Assembly: GCA_018623155.1 (NCBI GenBank)
Contig: JAAZVZ010000010.1
Coordinates: forward strand, 1 to 64,000
DNA length: 64,000 bases
Source: Glaciecola sp.
GTDB taxonomy: Bacteria; Pseudomonadota; Gammaproteobacteria; Enterobacterales; Alteromonadaceae
Reading direction: 5' to 3'
Shown one piece after another: positions 1-10,026 of this stretch. Both the position numbers and the translations under genes were made by a program. The notes beneath the pieces were generated by a model. It did no database searches and had not been told where the DNA came from. It was given only the letters and a program-made list of their open reading frames with translations. The first letter of the stretch is position 1, and every line of letters starts with the position of its first letter.

Positions 1-72
1 GCTAAACTTTCATTCTTTTGTTATGATCACAGGATTACAAAACGTTATATTAGCGCTTAGGGAAGACCTAAA

Positions 73-1653
73 TTGCATTCACAAGCACGCACTTTTATCG
101 ATAATTTAACATGGTTCAGTCAACCGGAGATTGCTCAAACGTCACGTCAAATCCAAAGAGGAATTGAAAGAGAATGTCTTCGCGTAACCAATGATGGCAA
201 ACTGTCGCAAAAGCCACATGCGAAGGAGCTGGGGTCGGCATTAACCCATTCACACATCACCACTGATTTTGCGGAAAGCTTGCTGGAGTTCATTACCCCC
301 CCTGCAAACGAGATAAAGACTTCATTAAAACAGTTAACTGATATCCATAAATTTACCTTAAGTCAGATCGGTCAGGAGTGCTTATGGCCTCTTTCCATGC
401 CCTGTTTCGTTGGTACGGAAGAGGATATCAAGCTTGCTGAGTATGGAATGTCTAATATTGGTAAAATGAAGCACACCTATAGAGTCGGCCTGAAACACCG
501 CTACGGGTCAATGATGCAAGTGATATCTGGCGTTCATTTTAACTTTTCTTTGGCTCCAGAGTTTTGGCAATTATGGTGTGAGCAAAATAACCTGCCGCAT
601 GAGCGGGATTCGATATCGAAAGGATATTTGCACTTGGTTCGAAACTATCGACGGTTGTGCTGGATTATTCCTTATTTGTTTGGTGCTTCACCGGCAATAT
701 GTCAATCTTTCTTACAAGGAAGATCGACGCCCTATGAGTTTAAAAAACTGGGTAAGGGAACGGTTTATTTACCTTATGCAACTTCACTGCGGATGTCCGA
801 TTTAGGGTATACCAATTCAGCTCAAGATAGCTTGAACATTTCTTATAACTGTTTGACGCAATATATATCTGATTTAAGAAAGGCAATTAAGACACCTTCG
901 CAAGAATACGCACAAATTAAGTTTGGCCAAGATGGTATTTATCATCAGCTCAATAGCAATGTGCTCCAAATTGAAAATGAACTGTATTCCCCAATCAGAC
1001 CTAAACAAATTGCGCAATCAGGTGAAAAACCATCTACAGCTTTGGAAAGGCGAGGCGTTGAATATATTGAAGTCCGTGCACTCGACATTGATCCATTTTC
1101 GCCCATTGGAGTGAATGAGCATCAAATTCATTGGTTAGATTGTTTTTTGATTTATTGTTTGTTGCAACCAAGCGCAGATATGAGCACAGCAGAATACGAG
1201 CAAACGGACCGAAATTTAAAACTCTCTGTTTTGCGCGGAAGAGAACCTGGGTTGCTTCTAGAGAAAAATAACCAAGCAGTCTCACTATATGACTGGGCAA
1301 AATCAGTTAATGCAGACCTCAAAGCAATCGCTGAAATATTGGATAAGCAGCAAGGCACAAGTTCTTACATGAAAGGTGTATTGGCACAAGAAGCCAAAAT
1401 ATTGTCCCCAGATAAAACGCCATCAGGTATTTTATTGAATACGTTATTGGAGTCTGATATCGACAATGCAAGATATGGTTTGCAACTGGCACAAGAGCAT
1501 AAGACAAGTTTTACAAAACATGAGTTTGAAATTTACGATACCGAGTATTTTATAAAACTGGCTAAGGAATCTTTAGAGAATCAAGGGAAGATTGAAGCTA
1601 CTGATGACTGTGATTTTACTGAATTCTTGACGCAATATTTTCAATATAGTTAA
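73..1653 (+). CDS. gshA: Glutamate-cysteine ligase (gamma-glutamylcysteine synthetase)
   Basis: Catalyses the first, ATP-dependent step of glutathione synthesis, joining glutamate and cysteine in the cytosol. The 526-residue product is close to E. coli GshA (518). Recognised motifs are GIERECLRV at 30-38 (ATP/glutamate site of the proteobacterial family), GVHFNFSL at 153-160 and ALDIDPFSPIGV at 336-347, all near-identical to E. coli. The start codon is TTG at 73, with an AGGGA Shine-Dalgarno about 9 nt upstream, and the first residues fit the family N-terminus. It is transcribed alone. The only hairpin downstream (1667-1684) has its T-tract on the minus strand, so it is a poor terminator for gshA and read-through into the next lipoprotein gene is plausible. 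Identity is secure. Confidence 0.97.
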   Translation: MHSQARTFIDNLTWFSQPEIAQTSRQIQRGIERECLRVTNDGKLSQKPHAKELGSALTHSHITTDFAESLLEFITPPANEIKTSLKQLTDIHKFTLSQIGQECLWPLSMPCFVGTEEDIKLAEYGMSNIGKMKHTYRVGLKHRYGSMMQVISGVHFNFSLAPEFWQLWCEQNNLPHERDSISKGYLHLVRNYRRLCWIIPYLFGASPAICQSFLQGRSTPYEFKKLGKGTVYLPYATSLRMSDLGYTNSAQDSLNISYNCLTQYISDLRKAIKTPSQEYAQIKFGQDGIYHQLNSNVLQIENELYSPIRPKQIAQSGEKPSTALERRGVEYIEVRALDIDPFSPIGVNEHQIHWLDCFLIYCLLQPSADMSTAEYEQTDRNLKLSVLRGREPGLLLEKNNQAVSLYDWAKSVNADLKAIAEILDKQQGTSSYMKGVLAQEAKILSPDKTPSGILLNTLLESDIDNARYGLQLAQEHKTSFTKHEFEIYDTEYFIKLAKESLENQGKIEATDDCDFTEFLTQYFQYS

Positions 1654-1658
1654 GCGAT

Positions 1659-1684
1659 AAAAAAAAGCCTGACCGAAGTCAGGC
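1659..1684 (-). terminator. Intrinsic terminator-like hairpin facing the minus strand
   Basis: A perfect 7-bp stem GCCTGAC/GTCAGGC (1667-1673 and 1678-1684) with a CGAA tetraloop is flanked on its left by a run of eight A (1659-1666). Read on the minus strand this is stem then T8, a textbook intrinsic terminator. Read on the plus strand there is no U-tract. It lies between two plus-strand genes, so it would stop antisense transcription rather than gshA mRNA. Confidence 0.7.
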
Positions 1685-1736
1685 AGGAATGTTCCAGGGA
1701 AAACACATACTACGTATTAATAGAGTGGTCGTTTTG

Positions 1737-2360
1737 ATGAAAGTTCAAAATATATTAAAAAAAACGTTAATTTTATTTTTTCCCTTATTTATATTAGGGT
1801 GCACGACATCTCCTCCCAAGAATGCAGAAAATCTCTGCGAGATTTTTTTTGAAAAAGACGATTGGTTTGATGCTGCTGCGCAGATGCGTGATAGTTATGG
1901 CGTGCCAATTCATATACCTATGGCAATGATGTATCAAGAAAGCTCCTTTCGCGCGGATGCCAAACCACCAAAGGATTATATTTTATGGGTTATCCCTTGG
2001 GGAAGAGTGTCTTCAGCTTATGGCTACTCTCAAGCAAAAACGCCAACGTGGCAAGATTACATTCGAGAAACCGGTAATTCTGGCGCAGACCGAGATGACT
2101 TTGCTGATGCGATTGACTTTATGGGCTGGTTTATCAATAAAAGCCATAAGGTAAACGGAGTGTCTAAGTGGGATGCGTATGCTCAATATCTTAATTATCA
2201 TGAGGGTTGGGGAGGCTATCGCCGTCAGACCTATAATAAGAAACCTTGGCTAAAAAAAGTCGCCCAACGAGTCAAAAAACGGGCCAGCCGCTACAGTGCG
2301 CAACTCAAAACATGCGAAGATGAGTTATCTAGAAACTGGTTTCTACGCTTGTTTAGTTAA
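1737..2360 (+). CDS. Lytic-transglycosylase-like (SLT-fold) lipoprotein
   Basis: Probable periplasmic peptidoglycan-active lipoprotein, about 207 residues. From ATG 1737 the N-terminus is a lipoprotein signal: a short basic stretch (KK at 8-9), a hydrophobic segment, and the lipobox LGC with Cys at residue 22. The reading frame runs upstream to 1689, but that start would put 16 residues ahead of the signal peptide. The mature part contains MAMMYQESSFRADA, the helix with the catalytic Glu-Ser typical of SLT domains, followed by SAYGYSQAKTPTWQDY, which matches the GxxQ.. region of the fold, and a Tyr-rich YLNYHEGWGGY segment. The substrate is inferred from the fold. It sits between gshA and the convergent smrB with 4 bp between stops. 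Confidence 0.8.
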   Translation: MKVQNILKKTLILFFPLFILGCTTSPPKNAENLCEIFFEKDDWFDAAAQMRDSYGVPIHIPMAMMYQESSFRADAKPPKDYILWVIPWGRVSSAYGYSQAKTPTWQDYIRETGNSGADRDDFADAIDFMGWFINKSHKVNGVSKWDAYAQYLNYHEGWGGYRRQTYNKKPWLKKVAQRVKKRASRYSAQLKTCEDELSRNWFLRLFS

Positions 2361-2364
2361 GTGA

Positions 2365-2889
2365 TCACCGCCTGAACCATTCTTCTGCTATATCCATCAG
2401 CACCAGAATACATGCCGAACCGCCGTATTGTTTGGGGGCTTGGCAAAAGCCAATGATATCAGGATGTTGAACAAGATAATGTGGGATTTTTTGTTTTAAA
2501 ATACCTTGTCCGTGACCATGCATAATGGCCACGCATAATTCGTTGTGCTGTTTGGCATCATAAAGTAGCTCAATTAAAACTTGTTTGGCTTGTTGTTGAG
2601 TCAATCCATGCAAATCAGCTTCGACGTCAGGAGGAAACTCTCCTTTTCGTAATTGTTTGATTTTACTATGATTAGCCTTGTCACCTTGGTACCAAAATAG
2701 CGGTTCTTCATCGCCAAAATGGGCTTCGTACATGTCTGAGAATTCTACTTCTGCAGCACTTCGTGATTGTTTGTCAGCGCCAAATTGACGCTTGGTTTTG
2801 ACTGCTCTGCGAGGTGGTATTTTGTCCTGAACCAGTGGTTTTATGTCACTAAACAGGTGTTTGAACGCCATTTTGTCATCGTCGGTCAT
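2365..2889 (-). CDS. smrB: SmrB, Smr-domain ribosome rescue endonuclease
   Basis: In E. coli SmrB is recruited to collided ribosomes and cleaves the mRNA between them. The 174-residue protein (E. coli 183) has a charged N-terminal arm, then the Smr domain with DLHGLTQQQA and IMHGHGQGILKQ, which carry the DLHG and HGxGxG signatures. The C-terminal GGSACILVLM strand completes the fold. It is divergent from prmB as in E. coli, with 92 bp between them, and that synteny supports orthology. It converges on the SLT lipoprotein. Confidence 0.93.
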   Translation of the reverse strand: MTDDDKMAFKHLFSDIKPLVQDKIPPRRAVKTKRQFGADKQSRSAAEVEFSDMYEAHFGDEEPLFWYQGDKANHSKIKQLRKGEFPPDVEADLHGLTQQQAKQVLIELLYDAKQHNELCVAIMHGHGQGILKQKIPHYLVQHPDIIGFCQAPKQYGGSACILVLMDIAEEWFRR

Positions 2890-2961
2890 GCTTGCTTAAT
2901 ATCCACTGTAAAATAAAAAATGCCCCGAGCTATTATTTTTAGTATTATATACCCACGCAAA

Positions 2962-2970
2962 TTATCCACA
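2962..2970 (+). promoter_or_regulatory. Perfect DnaA-box sequence in the smrB-prmB intergenic region
   Basis: The 9-mer TTATCCACA matches the strict DnaA-box consensus exactly. It lies 12 nt ahead of the prmB GTG start, where a ribosome-binding site would be expected, so binding there could affect prmB expression. One perfect 9-mer on either strand in 64 kb is close to chance expectation, so function is unproven. Confidence 0.35.
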
Positions 2971-2981
2971 AGCAAGATACA

Positions 2982-3920
2982 GTGAAAACATCCTCTCTTC
3001 CTTTATTTGTCGATATCGAATCAGACTTACAATCTATGTTGGACTGGACTCGTTTCGCTACAACACAGATGAATCAAGCTGATTTATATTTTGGACATGG
3101 TACAGAAAATGCCTGGGATGAAGCAGTTGTTCTGGTTAGTCACTGTCTTGCATTACCTTCGGATCTCGCGCAAAAAACATCAGATGCCCTTTTTCAATCT
3201 CGGTTAACGAGCGTTGAAAAAGCCCATATTTATGAGTTGCTTGAACAGCGAATCGCTTCTCGAGAGCCATTACCTTATTTGACGAACCAAGCGTGGTTTT
3301 GTGGGTTACCTTTTTACACCGACCAGCGTGTATTGATCCCACGCTCTCCCATTGCTGAGTTGATTCAAGACAAATTTGGCGCCTGGTTATCCACTCCTCC
3401 ACAACTCATTATGGACTTGTGTACCGGCGGAGGATGTATTGCTATTGCAATGGCTTATGCTTTTCCTGATGCACAAGTCGATGCCTTAGATATTTCTGAA
3501 GATGCCTTAGCGGTAGCCAATGAAAACATCATGGCACATGGTTTGGAAGAGCGTGTTTTTGCTATCCAATCAGATGTATACAGCGGTGTAAAAGGACAAA
3601 AATACGATCTTATCGTCGCAAACCCACCCTATGTAGATGCTGAGGATATGTCTGACTTACCTCAAGAGTTTCTGCATGAGCCAGCGTTAGCATTAGCGGC
3701 GGGAGAAGATGGGTTGGATATTGTAGAAAGGATTTTGCATCAGGCTACTGACCACCTGACTCCACAAGGCTGGTTGTTTGTTGAAGTGGGTAACTCTTTA
3801 GTTCACATGGCGCAACGCTTTCCAGGCCTAGAGGTTGAATGGGTAGAGTTTACCAACGGTGGAGATGGCGTTTTTGCAATACAATATGAGACAATTCATG
3901 CGTATTTTCAAAAGCGATAA
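2982..3920 (+). CDS. prmB: Ribosomal protein uL3 glutamine N5-methyltransferase PrmB
   Basis: SAM-dependent enzyme that methylates a glutamine of ribosomal protein L3 (HemK/PrmA-like fold). Length is 312 residues (E. coli 310). The N-terminal region FGHGTENAWDEAVVLV and the AWFCGLPFY segment are diagnostic of PrmB rather than PrmC. The SAM-binding loop is DLCTGGGCIAIA from residue 145 and the catalytic NPPY is at 214-217. The start is GTG at 2982; the Shine-Dalgarno is weak. It is followed after 48 nt by aroC, the usual enterobacterial order. Confidence 0.95.
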   Translation: MKTSSLPLFVDIESDLQSMLDWTRFATTQMNQADLYFGHGTENAWDEAVVLVSHCLALPSDLAQKTSDALFQSRLTSVEKAHIYELLEQRIASREPLPYLTNQAWFCGLPFYTDQRVLIPRSPIAELIQDKFGAWLSTPPQLIMDLCTGGGCIAIAMAYAFPDAQVDALDISEDALAVANENIMAHGLEERVFAIQSDVYSGVKGQKYDLIVANPPYVDAEDMSDLPQEFLHEPALALAAGEDGLDIVERILHQATDHLTPQGWLFVEVGNSLVHMAQRFPGLEVEWVEFTNGGDGVFAIQYETIHAYFQKR

Positions 3921-3968
3921 TGCTTAAGCGCATGATATAACACAGAACATTAGAAATAGGTGACAACA

Positions 3969-5069
3969 GTGGCTGGGAACAGTTTTGGACAATTATTTAG
4001 AGTAACAACGTTTGGCGAAAGTCATGGGATCGCCATTGGTGGTGTAGTGGATGGTGTACCTCCTGGGTTAGAACTCTCCGAGGCAGATTTACAAGGCGAT
4101 CTGGATCGTCGCAAGCCAGGCACTTCACGTTACACAACCGCACGTCGTGAAGACGATGAAGTACAGATTTTGTCTGGTGTATTTGACGGAGTCACGACAG
4201 GATGTAGCATTGGTTTATTGATTAAAAACAAAGACCAGCGTAGTCAGGACTATTCAAAAATAGCCGACCGTTTCCGCCCAGGGCATGCCGATTATACCTA
4301 TCAGCAAAAATATGGCACTCGTGACTATCGTGGTGGGGGCCGTTCTTCAGCTCGAGAAACAGCAATTCGCGTTGCCGCGGGCGGGATTGCCAAAAAATAC
4401 CTAAAGCAGGTATTCGGTATTGAAGTTCATGGGTATCTTTCACAACTTGGCCCTGTATCAATCGAAAACGTCGATCATAGTATTACTAACACGAATCCTT
4501 TTTTCTGTCCGGATGCGTCTAAGCTTGATGAGCTTGACCAATATATGCGAGACCTAAAAAAATCGGGTGATTCGATTGGTGCTAAAGTTTCTGTACAAAT
4601 TACGAATATGCCAGTGGGATTAGGTGAGCCAGTGTTTGATCGATTAGATGCTGATTTGGCGCATGCCATGATGGGCATCAACGCAGTAAAAGGCGTTGAA
4701 ATCGGCGATGGTTTTGGTGTCGTCACACAAAAAGGCAGCGAACATCGCGATACATTGACGCCCGAAGGGTTCGCATCCAATCATTCTGGTGGTGTACTTG
4801 GCGGTATTTCAACTGGACAAGATGTCTTGGTGCACATGGCTCTTAAACCTACCTCAAGCATTACTGTGCCTGGAGAAACCATTACCGTAGATGGCAAGAA
4901 AACAGATGTGATCACTAAAGGTCGTCATGATCCTTGTGTAGGTATTCGTGCAGTTCCTATTGCAGAAGCAATGGCTGCATTGGTTATCATGGATCATGTA
5001 TTGAGACATCGCGCGCAGAATGCGGATGTGCAATCACCGACGCCAGTGATTCCTGGCGCCATAAAGTAG
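3969..5069 (+). CDS. aroC: Chorismate synthase
   Basis: Converts 5-enolpyruvylshikimate-3-phosphate to chorismate using reduced FMN, the last step of the shared aromatic pathway. The protein begins at GTG 3969 with an AGGTGA Shine-Dalgarno (3957-3962) 6 nt upstream. A GTG at 3960 in the same frame lies inside that Shine-Dalgarno and is unlikely to be used. From 3969 the N-terminus reads [19 protein letters not shown], aligning with E. coli AroC from its first residue. [15 protein letters not shown] and the C-terminal [18 protein letters not shown] are family signatures. The gene ends at 5069, directly abutting the stop codon of the convergent spoVR with no spacer. Confidence 0.97.
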   Translation: MAGNSFGQLFRVTTFGESHGIAIGGVVDGVPPGLELSEADLQGDLDRRKPGTSRYTTARREDDEVQILSGVFDGVTTGCSIGLLIKNKDQRSQDYSKIADRFRPGHADYTYQQKYGTRDYRGGGRSSARETAIRVAAGGIAKKYLKQVFGIEVHGYLSQLGPVSIENVDHSITNTNPFFCPDASKLDELDQYMRDLKKSGDSIGAKVSVQITNMPVGLGEPVFDRLDADLAHAMMGINAVKGVEIGDGFGVVTQKGSEHRDTLTPEGFASNHSGGVLGGISTGQDVLVHMALKPTSSITVPGETITVDGKKTDVITKGRHDPCVGIRAVPIAEAMAALVIMDHVLRHRAQNADVQSPTPVIPGAIK

Positions 5070-6599
5070 TTATTCAGAGTGCTCAGTGGGACATCGCCCA
5101 ATTGTGGCGACGTTCCCATCGTCATCTAACTGTTCAAGTTTGACATCAAACCCCCATAATCGATGTAAGTGTTTTAAAACTTCGTGACGGGAGTTTGCTA
5201 GCGGGATACCGTTATGAGGGACATATCTCAACGTTAAAGACCGGTCACCTTTGATATCTACATTATACACTTGGATATTCGGTTCAAGATTACTCAGGTT
5301 ATATTGTGCCGAGAGCTTTTCGCGAATTTTACGATATCCAGATTCATTATGAATGGCAGATACTTCAACATAGTCCTTATTTGCATCATCATTAATCGCA
5401 AACAGCTTAAAGTCTCGCATCACTTTAGGAGATAAAAACTGACTGATAAATGACTCGTCTTTGAAGTTATGCATGGCAAAATGTACTGTCTCAAGCCAGT
5501 CTTTACCGGCTACATCGGGTAAGAATTCATAATCTTCTGGCGTTGGGGCGGTACATATTCGCTTAATGTCCATAAATATGGCAAAGCCAAGTGCATACGG
5601 ATTAATACCAGAATAGTAAGGTGAATTATAATCTGGTTGGGCAACCACAGACGTGTGTGAGTGCAAAAATTCCATAATGAAACTGTCACTGACCTTACCT
5701 TCATCATACAAGTGATTCAGAATATGGTAATGCCAAAAACATGCCCAGCCTTCGTTCATAACTTGTGTTTGTTTTTGCGGGTAAAAGTATTGGGATACCT
5801 TACGCACAATTCGCACTAATTCACGTTGCCATGATTCTAATAAAGGGGCTCTTTTCTCAATAAAATAAAGTAAGTTTTCTTGAGGCTCTGAAGGAAAACG
5901 AGCTTCGTCGATTTTTTCTGTTTTTTTGCTTTTTGGTAGCGTGCGCCATAAATCGTTTACTTGACTTTGTAAGTATTTCGCGCGTTCATTTTGCCGTGCA
6001 ATTTCATCATTAATCGATATTTTTGCAGGCCGTTTGTAACGATCAACGCCATAATTCATCAAAGCATGACAAGAGTCGAGAACGTCTTCAACAGCTGCTA
6101 CGCCATATTTCTCCTCACATTCCGCGACATATTTTTTGGCAAACACTAAATAATCAATGATGGATGAAGCATCTGTCCAAGTTTGAAAAAGATAGTTACC
6201 CTTGAAAAAAGAATTATGTCCATAACAAGCATGTGCCATTACGAGGGCTTGCATTGTAATTGTGTTTTCTTCCATCAAGTATGAAATACAAGGTTCAGAA
6301 TTGATCACGATTTCATACGCCAGGCCCATTTGCCCTCTACGATACCCCTGTTCAGTGGATATAAACTTTTTACCAAATGACCAATGAGAGTAGTTTAACG
6401 GCATACCAATACTTGCATAGGCATCCATCATTTGCTCAGCCGTAATAATTTCGATTTGGTTTGGGTAGGTGTCGAGCTTATAAATTTTTGCAACACGATC
6501 GATTTCGCGTTCATATTCGGCAAGCAATTCGAAGTTCCAATCTGGGCCGTCACTTAGCATCCCTGATGCAGAACGCTTAATTTCATCTAGTGGCATCAC
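5070..6599 (-). CDS. ycgB: SpoVR family protein (YcgB-like)
   Basis: Protein of 509 residues matching the SpoVR/YcgB family, named after a Bacillus sporulation gene but widespread in non-sporing Proteobacteria. Recognisable stretches are GPDWNFELL near the N-terminus, [36 protein letters not shown], and NPYALGF. The molecular function is not established. It is the third gene of prkA-yeaH-spoVR, with its ATG overlapping the yeaH stop by 4 nt (ATGA), so the two are probably translationally coupled. In enterobacteria the operon is linked to stationary-phase and nutrient stress. The stop codon touches the aroC stop, leaving no room for a separate terminator. Confidence 0.9.
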   Translation of the reverse strand: MMPLDEIKRSASGMLSDGPDWNFELLAEYEREIDRVAKIYKLDTYPNQIEIITAEQMMDAYASIGMPLNYSHWSFGKKFISTEQGYRRGQMGLAYEIVINSEPCISYLMEENTITMQALVMAHACYGHNSFFKGNYLFQTWTDASSIIDYLVFAKKYVAECEEKYGVAAVEDVLDSCHALMNYGVDRYKRPAKISINDEIARQNERAKYLQSQVNDLWRTLPKSKKTEKIDEARFPSEPQENLLYFIEKRAPLLESWQRELVRIVRKVSQYFYPQKQTQVMNEGWACFWHYHILNHLYDEGKVSDSFIMEFLHSHTSVVAQPDYNSPYYSGINPYALGFAIFMDIKRICTAPTPEDYEFLPDVAGKDWLETVHFAMHNFKDESFISQFLSPKVMRDFKLFAINDDANKDYVEVSAIHNESGYRKIREKLSAQYNLSNLEPNIQVYNVDIKGDRSLTLRYVPHNGIPLANSRHEVLKHLHRLWGFDVKLEQLDDDGNVATIGRCPTEHSE

Positions 6600-7888
6600 T
6601 CTTCTCCTGCAGTTTTGCGCTCAACTTCCTTCTTAAACAGCTCTCTAAAGATAGGAAATATATCCTTTTCTTCTTGAATGTGTTTCATCGCAAAATGACT
6701 GTATTCATTAGCAACCATTTCGTATTCTCGCCACAAGCTCTGATGTTGTCTTTGGGTAATTTCAATGTATGCATAATAACGTGTCAGAGGCAGTAACTGC
6801 TCTCGCAGTATTTTACTGCACGTAGGCGAGTCGTCAGCCCAGTTGTCTCCATCAGATGCCTGAGCAGCATAAACATTCCATTCACCCGTATCATAACGCT
6901 GTGATACGATTTCATGCATCATCTTGAGTGCGCTTGAGACAATGGTACCGCCAGTTTCTTGTGAATAAAAAAACTCTTGTTCATCGACCTCTTTTGCTTG
7001 CGTGTGATGTCGGATATAGACTACATCGACGTCTTTGTAATTTCGAGTTAAAAACAAATAGAGTAAGATGTAGAATCGCTTAGCCATATCCTTGGTGGCT
7101 TGATCCATTGATCCTGAAACATCCATCAAACAAAACATGACTGCTTTCGATGTAGGAATGGGGCGTTTATCATAGTTCTTAAAGCGTAAATCAAAGGTAT
7201 CGATAAAGGGCACACGTTTAATTTTAGCTTTTAATTCCTCAATTTCAGCCTGAAGAGCGTTCACTTTTAAGGTGTCCGGTACTGGTTCACAGAGCAATTC
7301 TGCTAATTCGATTTCACATTCTGCAAGTCGCCGTTTTTTTGAGGCAGATAAAGCAATTCGACGTGCGACGGAACCTTTAAGTGAGCGAACTATATCAAGG
7401 TTTGCAGGAACGCCATCTGTTTGAAACCCTGCCCGAAAAGTCTCGTATTGAATCACTTTATTGTGCTGGGTTTTCTTTAAATTAGGTAATGCGAGATCAT
7501 CAAACAAGAGTTCTAAATATTCATCTTTAGAAATTTGGAATGAGAACTGATCCTCACCTTCACCTGAGTCTGAAGCATCTCCTGTTCCACTACCTCCACC
7601 ACCTTCTCCACCTTCTGGTCTTGGAATGCGATCTCCTTGGTTGAATTGGTCATTCCCGGGGTGCACCATATCTCGCACCCCACCTCTGCCTGTATGAAAA
7701 ATAGGTTCTGATACATCTCTATTCGGTATAGAGATACTCTCACCGGTTTCGAGATCGGTTACGCTGCGCTGGCCAACTGCGTCTGACACGGAGCGTTTAA
7801 TTTGTTGCTTGTAGCGACGTAAAAAACGCTGACGATTGACGGTACTTTTGCCTTTGCTGTTGAGGCGGCGGTCAATAAAATGCGCCAT
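6596..7888 (-). CDS. yeaH: YeaH/YhbH family (DUF444) protein with VWA-like domain
   Basis: Protein of 430 residues in the UPF0229/DUF444 family, the constant partner of PrkA kinases. The N-terminus is basic ([20 protein letters not shown]), followed by a low-complexity Gly-Gly-Glu segment ([20 protein letters not shown]) and a C-terminal von Willebrand-A-like domain with a MIDAS-type DVSGS at 256-260. It may act as a PrkA partner or substrate; that is known only for a few species and is an inference here. It starts 3 nt after prkA ends and overlaps spoVR by 4 nt. Confidence 0.93.
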   Translation of the reverse strand: MAHFIDRRLNSKGKSTVNRQRFLRRYKQQIKRSVSDAVGQRSVTDLETGESISIPNRDVSEPIFHTGRGGVRDMVHPGNDQFNQGDRIPRPEGGEGGGGSGTGDASDSGEGEDQFSFQISKDEYLELLFDDLALPNLKKTQHNKVIQYETFRAGFQTDGVPANLDIVRSLKGSVARRIALSASKKRRLAECEIELAELLCEPVPDTLKVNALQAEIEELKAKIKRVPFIDTFDLRFKNYDKRPIPTSKAVMFCLMDVSGSMDQATKDMAKRFYILLYLFLTRNYKDVDVVYIRHHTQAKEVDEQEFFYSQETGGTIVSSALKMMHEIVSQRYDTGEWNVYAAQASDGDNWADDSPTCSKILREQLLPLTRYYAYIEITQRQHQSLWREYEMVANEYSHFAMKHIQEEKDIFPIFRELFKKEVERKTAGEE

Positions 7889-7891
7889 AGG

Positions 7892-9814
7892 CTAAGACGC
7901 CTTTCTTACTCGCAAATACCATTCGCAGAGTAAGCGTACTTGTTTTTGGGTGTAGCCTTTCTCTTCCATGCGAGCGACGAAGTCGTCATGTTTTTTCTTA
8001 TCATCCGCTGAACCTTTGGCATTAAACGAAATAACTGGCAGCAAGTCTTCTGTATTGGAGAACATCTTTTTCTCAATGACAGTGCGCAGTTTCTCGTAAC
8101 TCGTCCAATTAGGGTTTTTACCTTCATGGTTCGCTCGTGCACGAAGCACAAAATTTACGATTTCGTTGCGGAAGTCTTTCGGGTTACTTATGCCTGCTGG
8201 TTTTTCGGTTTTTTCCAACTCAGCATTGAGTGCCTCACGGTCAAATAATTGACCGGTCTCAGGATCACGATATTCTTGATCTTGGATCCAAAAATCGGCA
8301 TACGTCACGTAACGGTCAAATAAGTTTTGACCATACTCCGAATACGATTCAAGATATGCTGTTTGGATCTCTTTACCAATAAACTCGACATATTTTGGGA
8401 TTAAATAGCCTTTTAGGAACTCTTTGTAGCGTTCTGCTACCTCTGCTGGAAATTGTTCACGTTCGATTTGTCGCTCAAGAACATAAAAAAGGTGAACTGG
8501 ATTAGCTGCGACTTCACTGTGGTCAAAGTTGAATACTCGAGAAAGAATTTTAAATGCAAAGCGAGTCGAAAGGCCATTCATTCCTTCATCAACGCCAGCG
8601 TAATCACGGTATTCTTGATATGACTTTGCCTTAGGGTCGGTATCTTTAAGGCTTTCACCATCATACACTCGCATTTTGGAATAGATACTCGAATTCTCAG
8701 GGGATACAATTCGAGACAGTACTGAGAATTGGGCTAATATATCGAGCGTATCTGGTGCACAAGGCGCGCCAATTAATTCGGAATGTTCCAATAATTTTTG
8801 GTAAATTTTTATCTCTTCAGAAATGCGTAAACAATACGGTACTTTGACAATATAGACACGGTCTAAAAAGGCTTCGTTATTCTTGTTGTTGCGAAAGGTT
8901 TGCCATTCAGACTCATTAGAGTGAGCCAGTATTAGACCATCAAATGGAAGAGCTGAAAAACCTTCAGTTGGATTGTAATTACCCTCTTGTGTTGCCGTGA
9001 GCAGTGGATGCAGTACTTTTATTGGTGCTTTGAACATCTCAACAAATTCCATTAGCCCTTGATTGGCCTTACAGAGAGAGCCGGAATAAGAATAAGCATC
9101 AGGGTCGTTTTGTGCATATTCCTCTAAACGACGAATATCCACTTTACCTACAAGAGCAGAGATGTCTTGGTTATTTTCATCACCCGGCTCGGTTTTGGCT
9201 ATGCCTACTTGATCGAGAATCGATGGGTATACTCTAACCACTTTGAATTTGGTTATATCACCATTGTATTCGTGCAAACGTTTACGTGCCCATGGTGACA
9301 TAATGGTTTTGAGATAGCGTCCAGGGATGCCATATTCTTCTTGCAATATCTTTCCATCTTCATTCGGGTCAAATAGAGCAAAAGGATGGTCATTGACCGG
9401 TGAGTCTTTGATGGCATATATGGGACATTTCTGCATGAGTTCTTTGAGGCGTTCTGCAAGCGATGATTTACCACCGCCGACGGGTCCAAGTAAGTACAGA
9501 ACTTGTTTTTTCTCTTCTAGACCCTGTGCCGCGTGCTTCAGATAAGAGACGATTTGCTCAATTGCCTCTTCCATGCCATAAAATTCAGAAAAGGCAGGGT
9601 ATCGAGCGATCACTCTATTGGAAAATATACGACTTAGCGTCGGATCTTGTGACGTATCCACCATAACGGGTTCACCAATGGCCTTGAGTAATCGCTCAGC
9701 AGCATTGGCGTAGGTGTTTGGATTTTCCTTGCAGAGTGCAAGGTACTCCTGAATCGTGAGTTCTTCTTGTTTATGTTCTTCATAACGTTGTTGGTAATGC
9801 TCAAAAATACCCAT
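7892..9814 (-). CDS. yeaG: PrkA-type serine protein kinase / AAA+ protein (YeaG)
   Basis: Protein of 640 residues (E. coli YeaG 644). The N-terminal AAA+ domain carries Walker A GPVGGGKSS at 110-118; the C-terminal region is the PrkA-specific domain. Family members phosphorylate protein substrates, and some have been described as AAA+ proteases, so the true activity is debated. The ATG has a good GGAGA Shine-Dalgarno. First gene of the yeaG-yeaH-ycgB operon; its promoter should be in 9815-9970. I could not identify a convincing RpoS or nitrogen-regulated promoter by eye. Confidence 0.95.
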   Translation of the reverse strand: MGIFEHYQQRYEEHKQEELTIQEYLALCKENPNTYANAAERLLKAIGEPVMVDTSQDPTLSRIFSNRVIARYPAFSEFYGMEEAIEQIVSYLKHAAQGLEEKKQVLYLLGPVGGGKSSLAERLKELMQKCPIYAIKDSPVNDHPFALFDPNEDGKILQEEYGIPGRYLKTIMSPWARKRLHEYNGDITKFKVVRVYPSILDQVGIAKTEPGDENNQDISALVGKVDIRRLEEYAQNDPDAYSYSGSLCKANQGLMEFVEMFKAPIKVLHPLLTATQEGNYNPTEGFSALPFDGLILAHSNESEWQTFRNNKNNEAFLDRVYIVKVPYCLRISEEIKIYQKLLEHSELIGAPCAPDTLDILAQFSVLSRIVSPENSSIYSKMRVYDGESLKDTDPKAKSYQEYRDYAGVDEGMNGLSTRFAFKILSRVFNFDHSEVAANPVHLFYVLERQIEREQFPAEVAERYKEFLKGYLIPKYVEFIGKEIQTAYLESYSEYGQNLFDRYVTYADFWIQDQEYRDPETGQLFDREALNAELEKTEKPAGISNPKDFRNEIVNFVLRARANHEGKNPNWTSYEKLRTVIEKKMFSNTEDLLPVISFNAKGSADDKKKHDDFVARMEEKGYTQKQVRLLCEWYLRVRKAS

Positions 9815-9973
9815 AACTTCTCCAGGTCAGCCGATTAAACTTTCTTTTGTTTTAAGCTTAGACCTAAGAACGCTGTCCTGCTTAGAATATCAAAAGAAAA
9901 ATCTTTTATGTGTGATAAAGCGTTGAAACGTTGGAACTATATAATTGCTACGGAAGGATTGAGGAGAAAGATT

Positions 9974-10003
9974 AAAAAAAACCCACATATTGCATGTGGG
10001 TTT
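9974..10003 (-). terminator. Intrinsic terminator of sodB
   Basis: The stem AAACCCACAT/ATGTGGGTTT (9979-9988 and 9994-10003) with a short loop is followed on the minus strand by a run of T from the A-tract at 9974-9980. It lies 23 nt beyond the sodB stop. Confidence 0.85.
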
Positions 10004-10026
10004 ATTATATAAAAGCGAGTAAAAGT

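Noticed and set aside
9857-9868. CTTAG/CTAAG inverted repeat upstream of prkA
   Set aside because: Only 5 bp per arm in AT-rich DNA; too short to call an operator.
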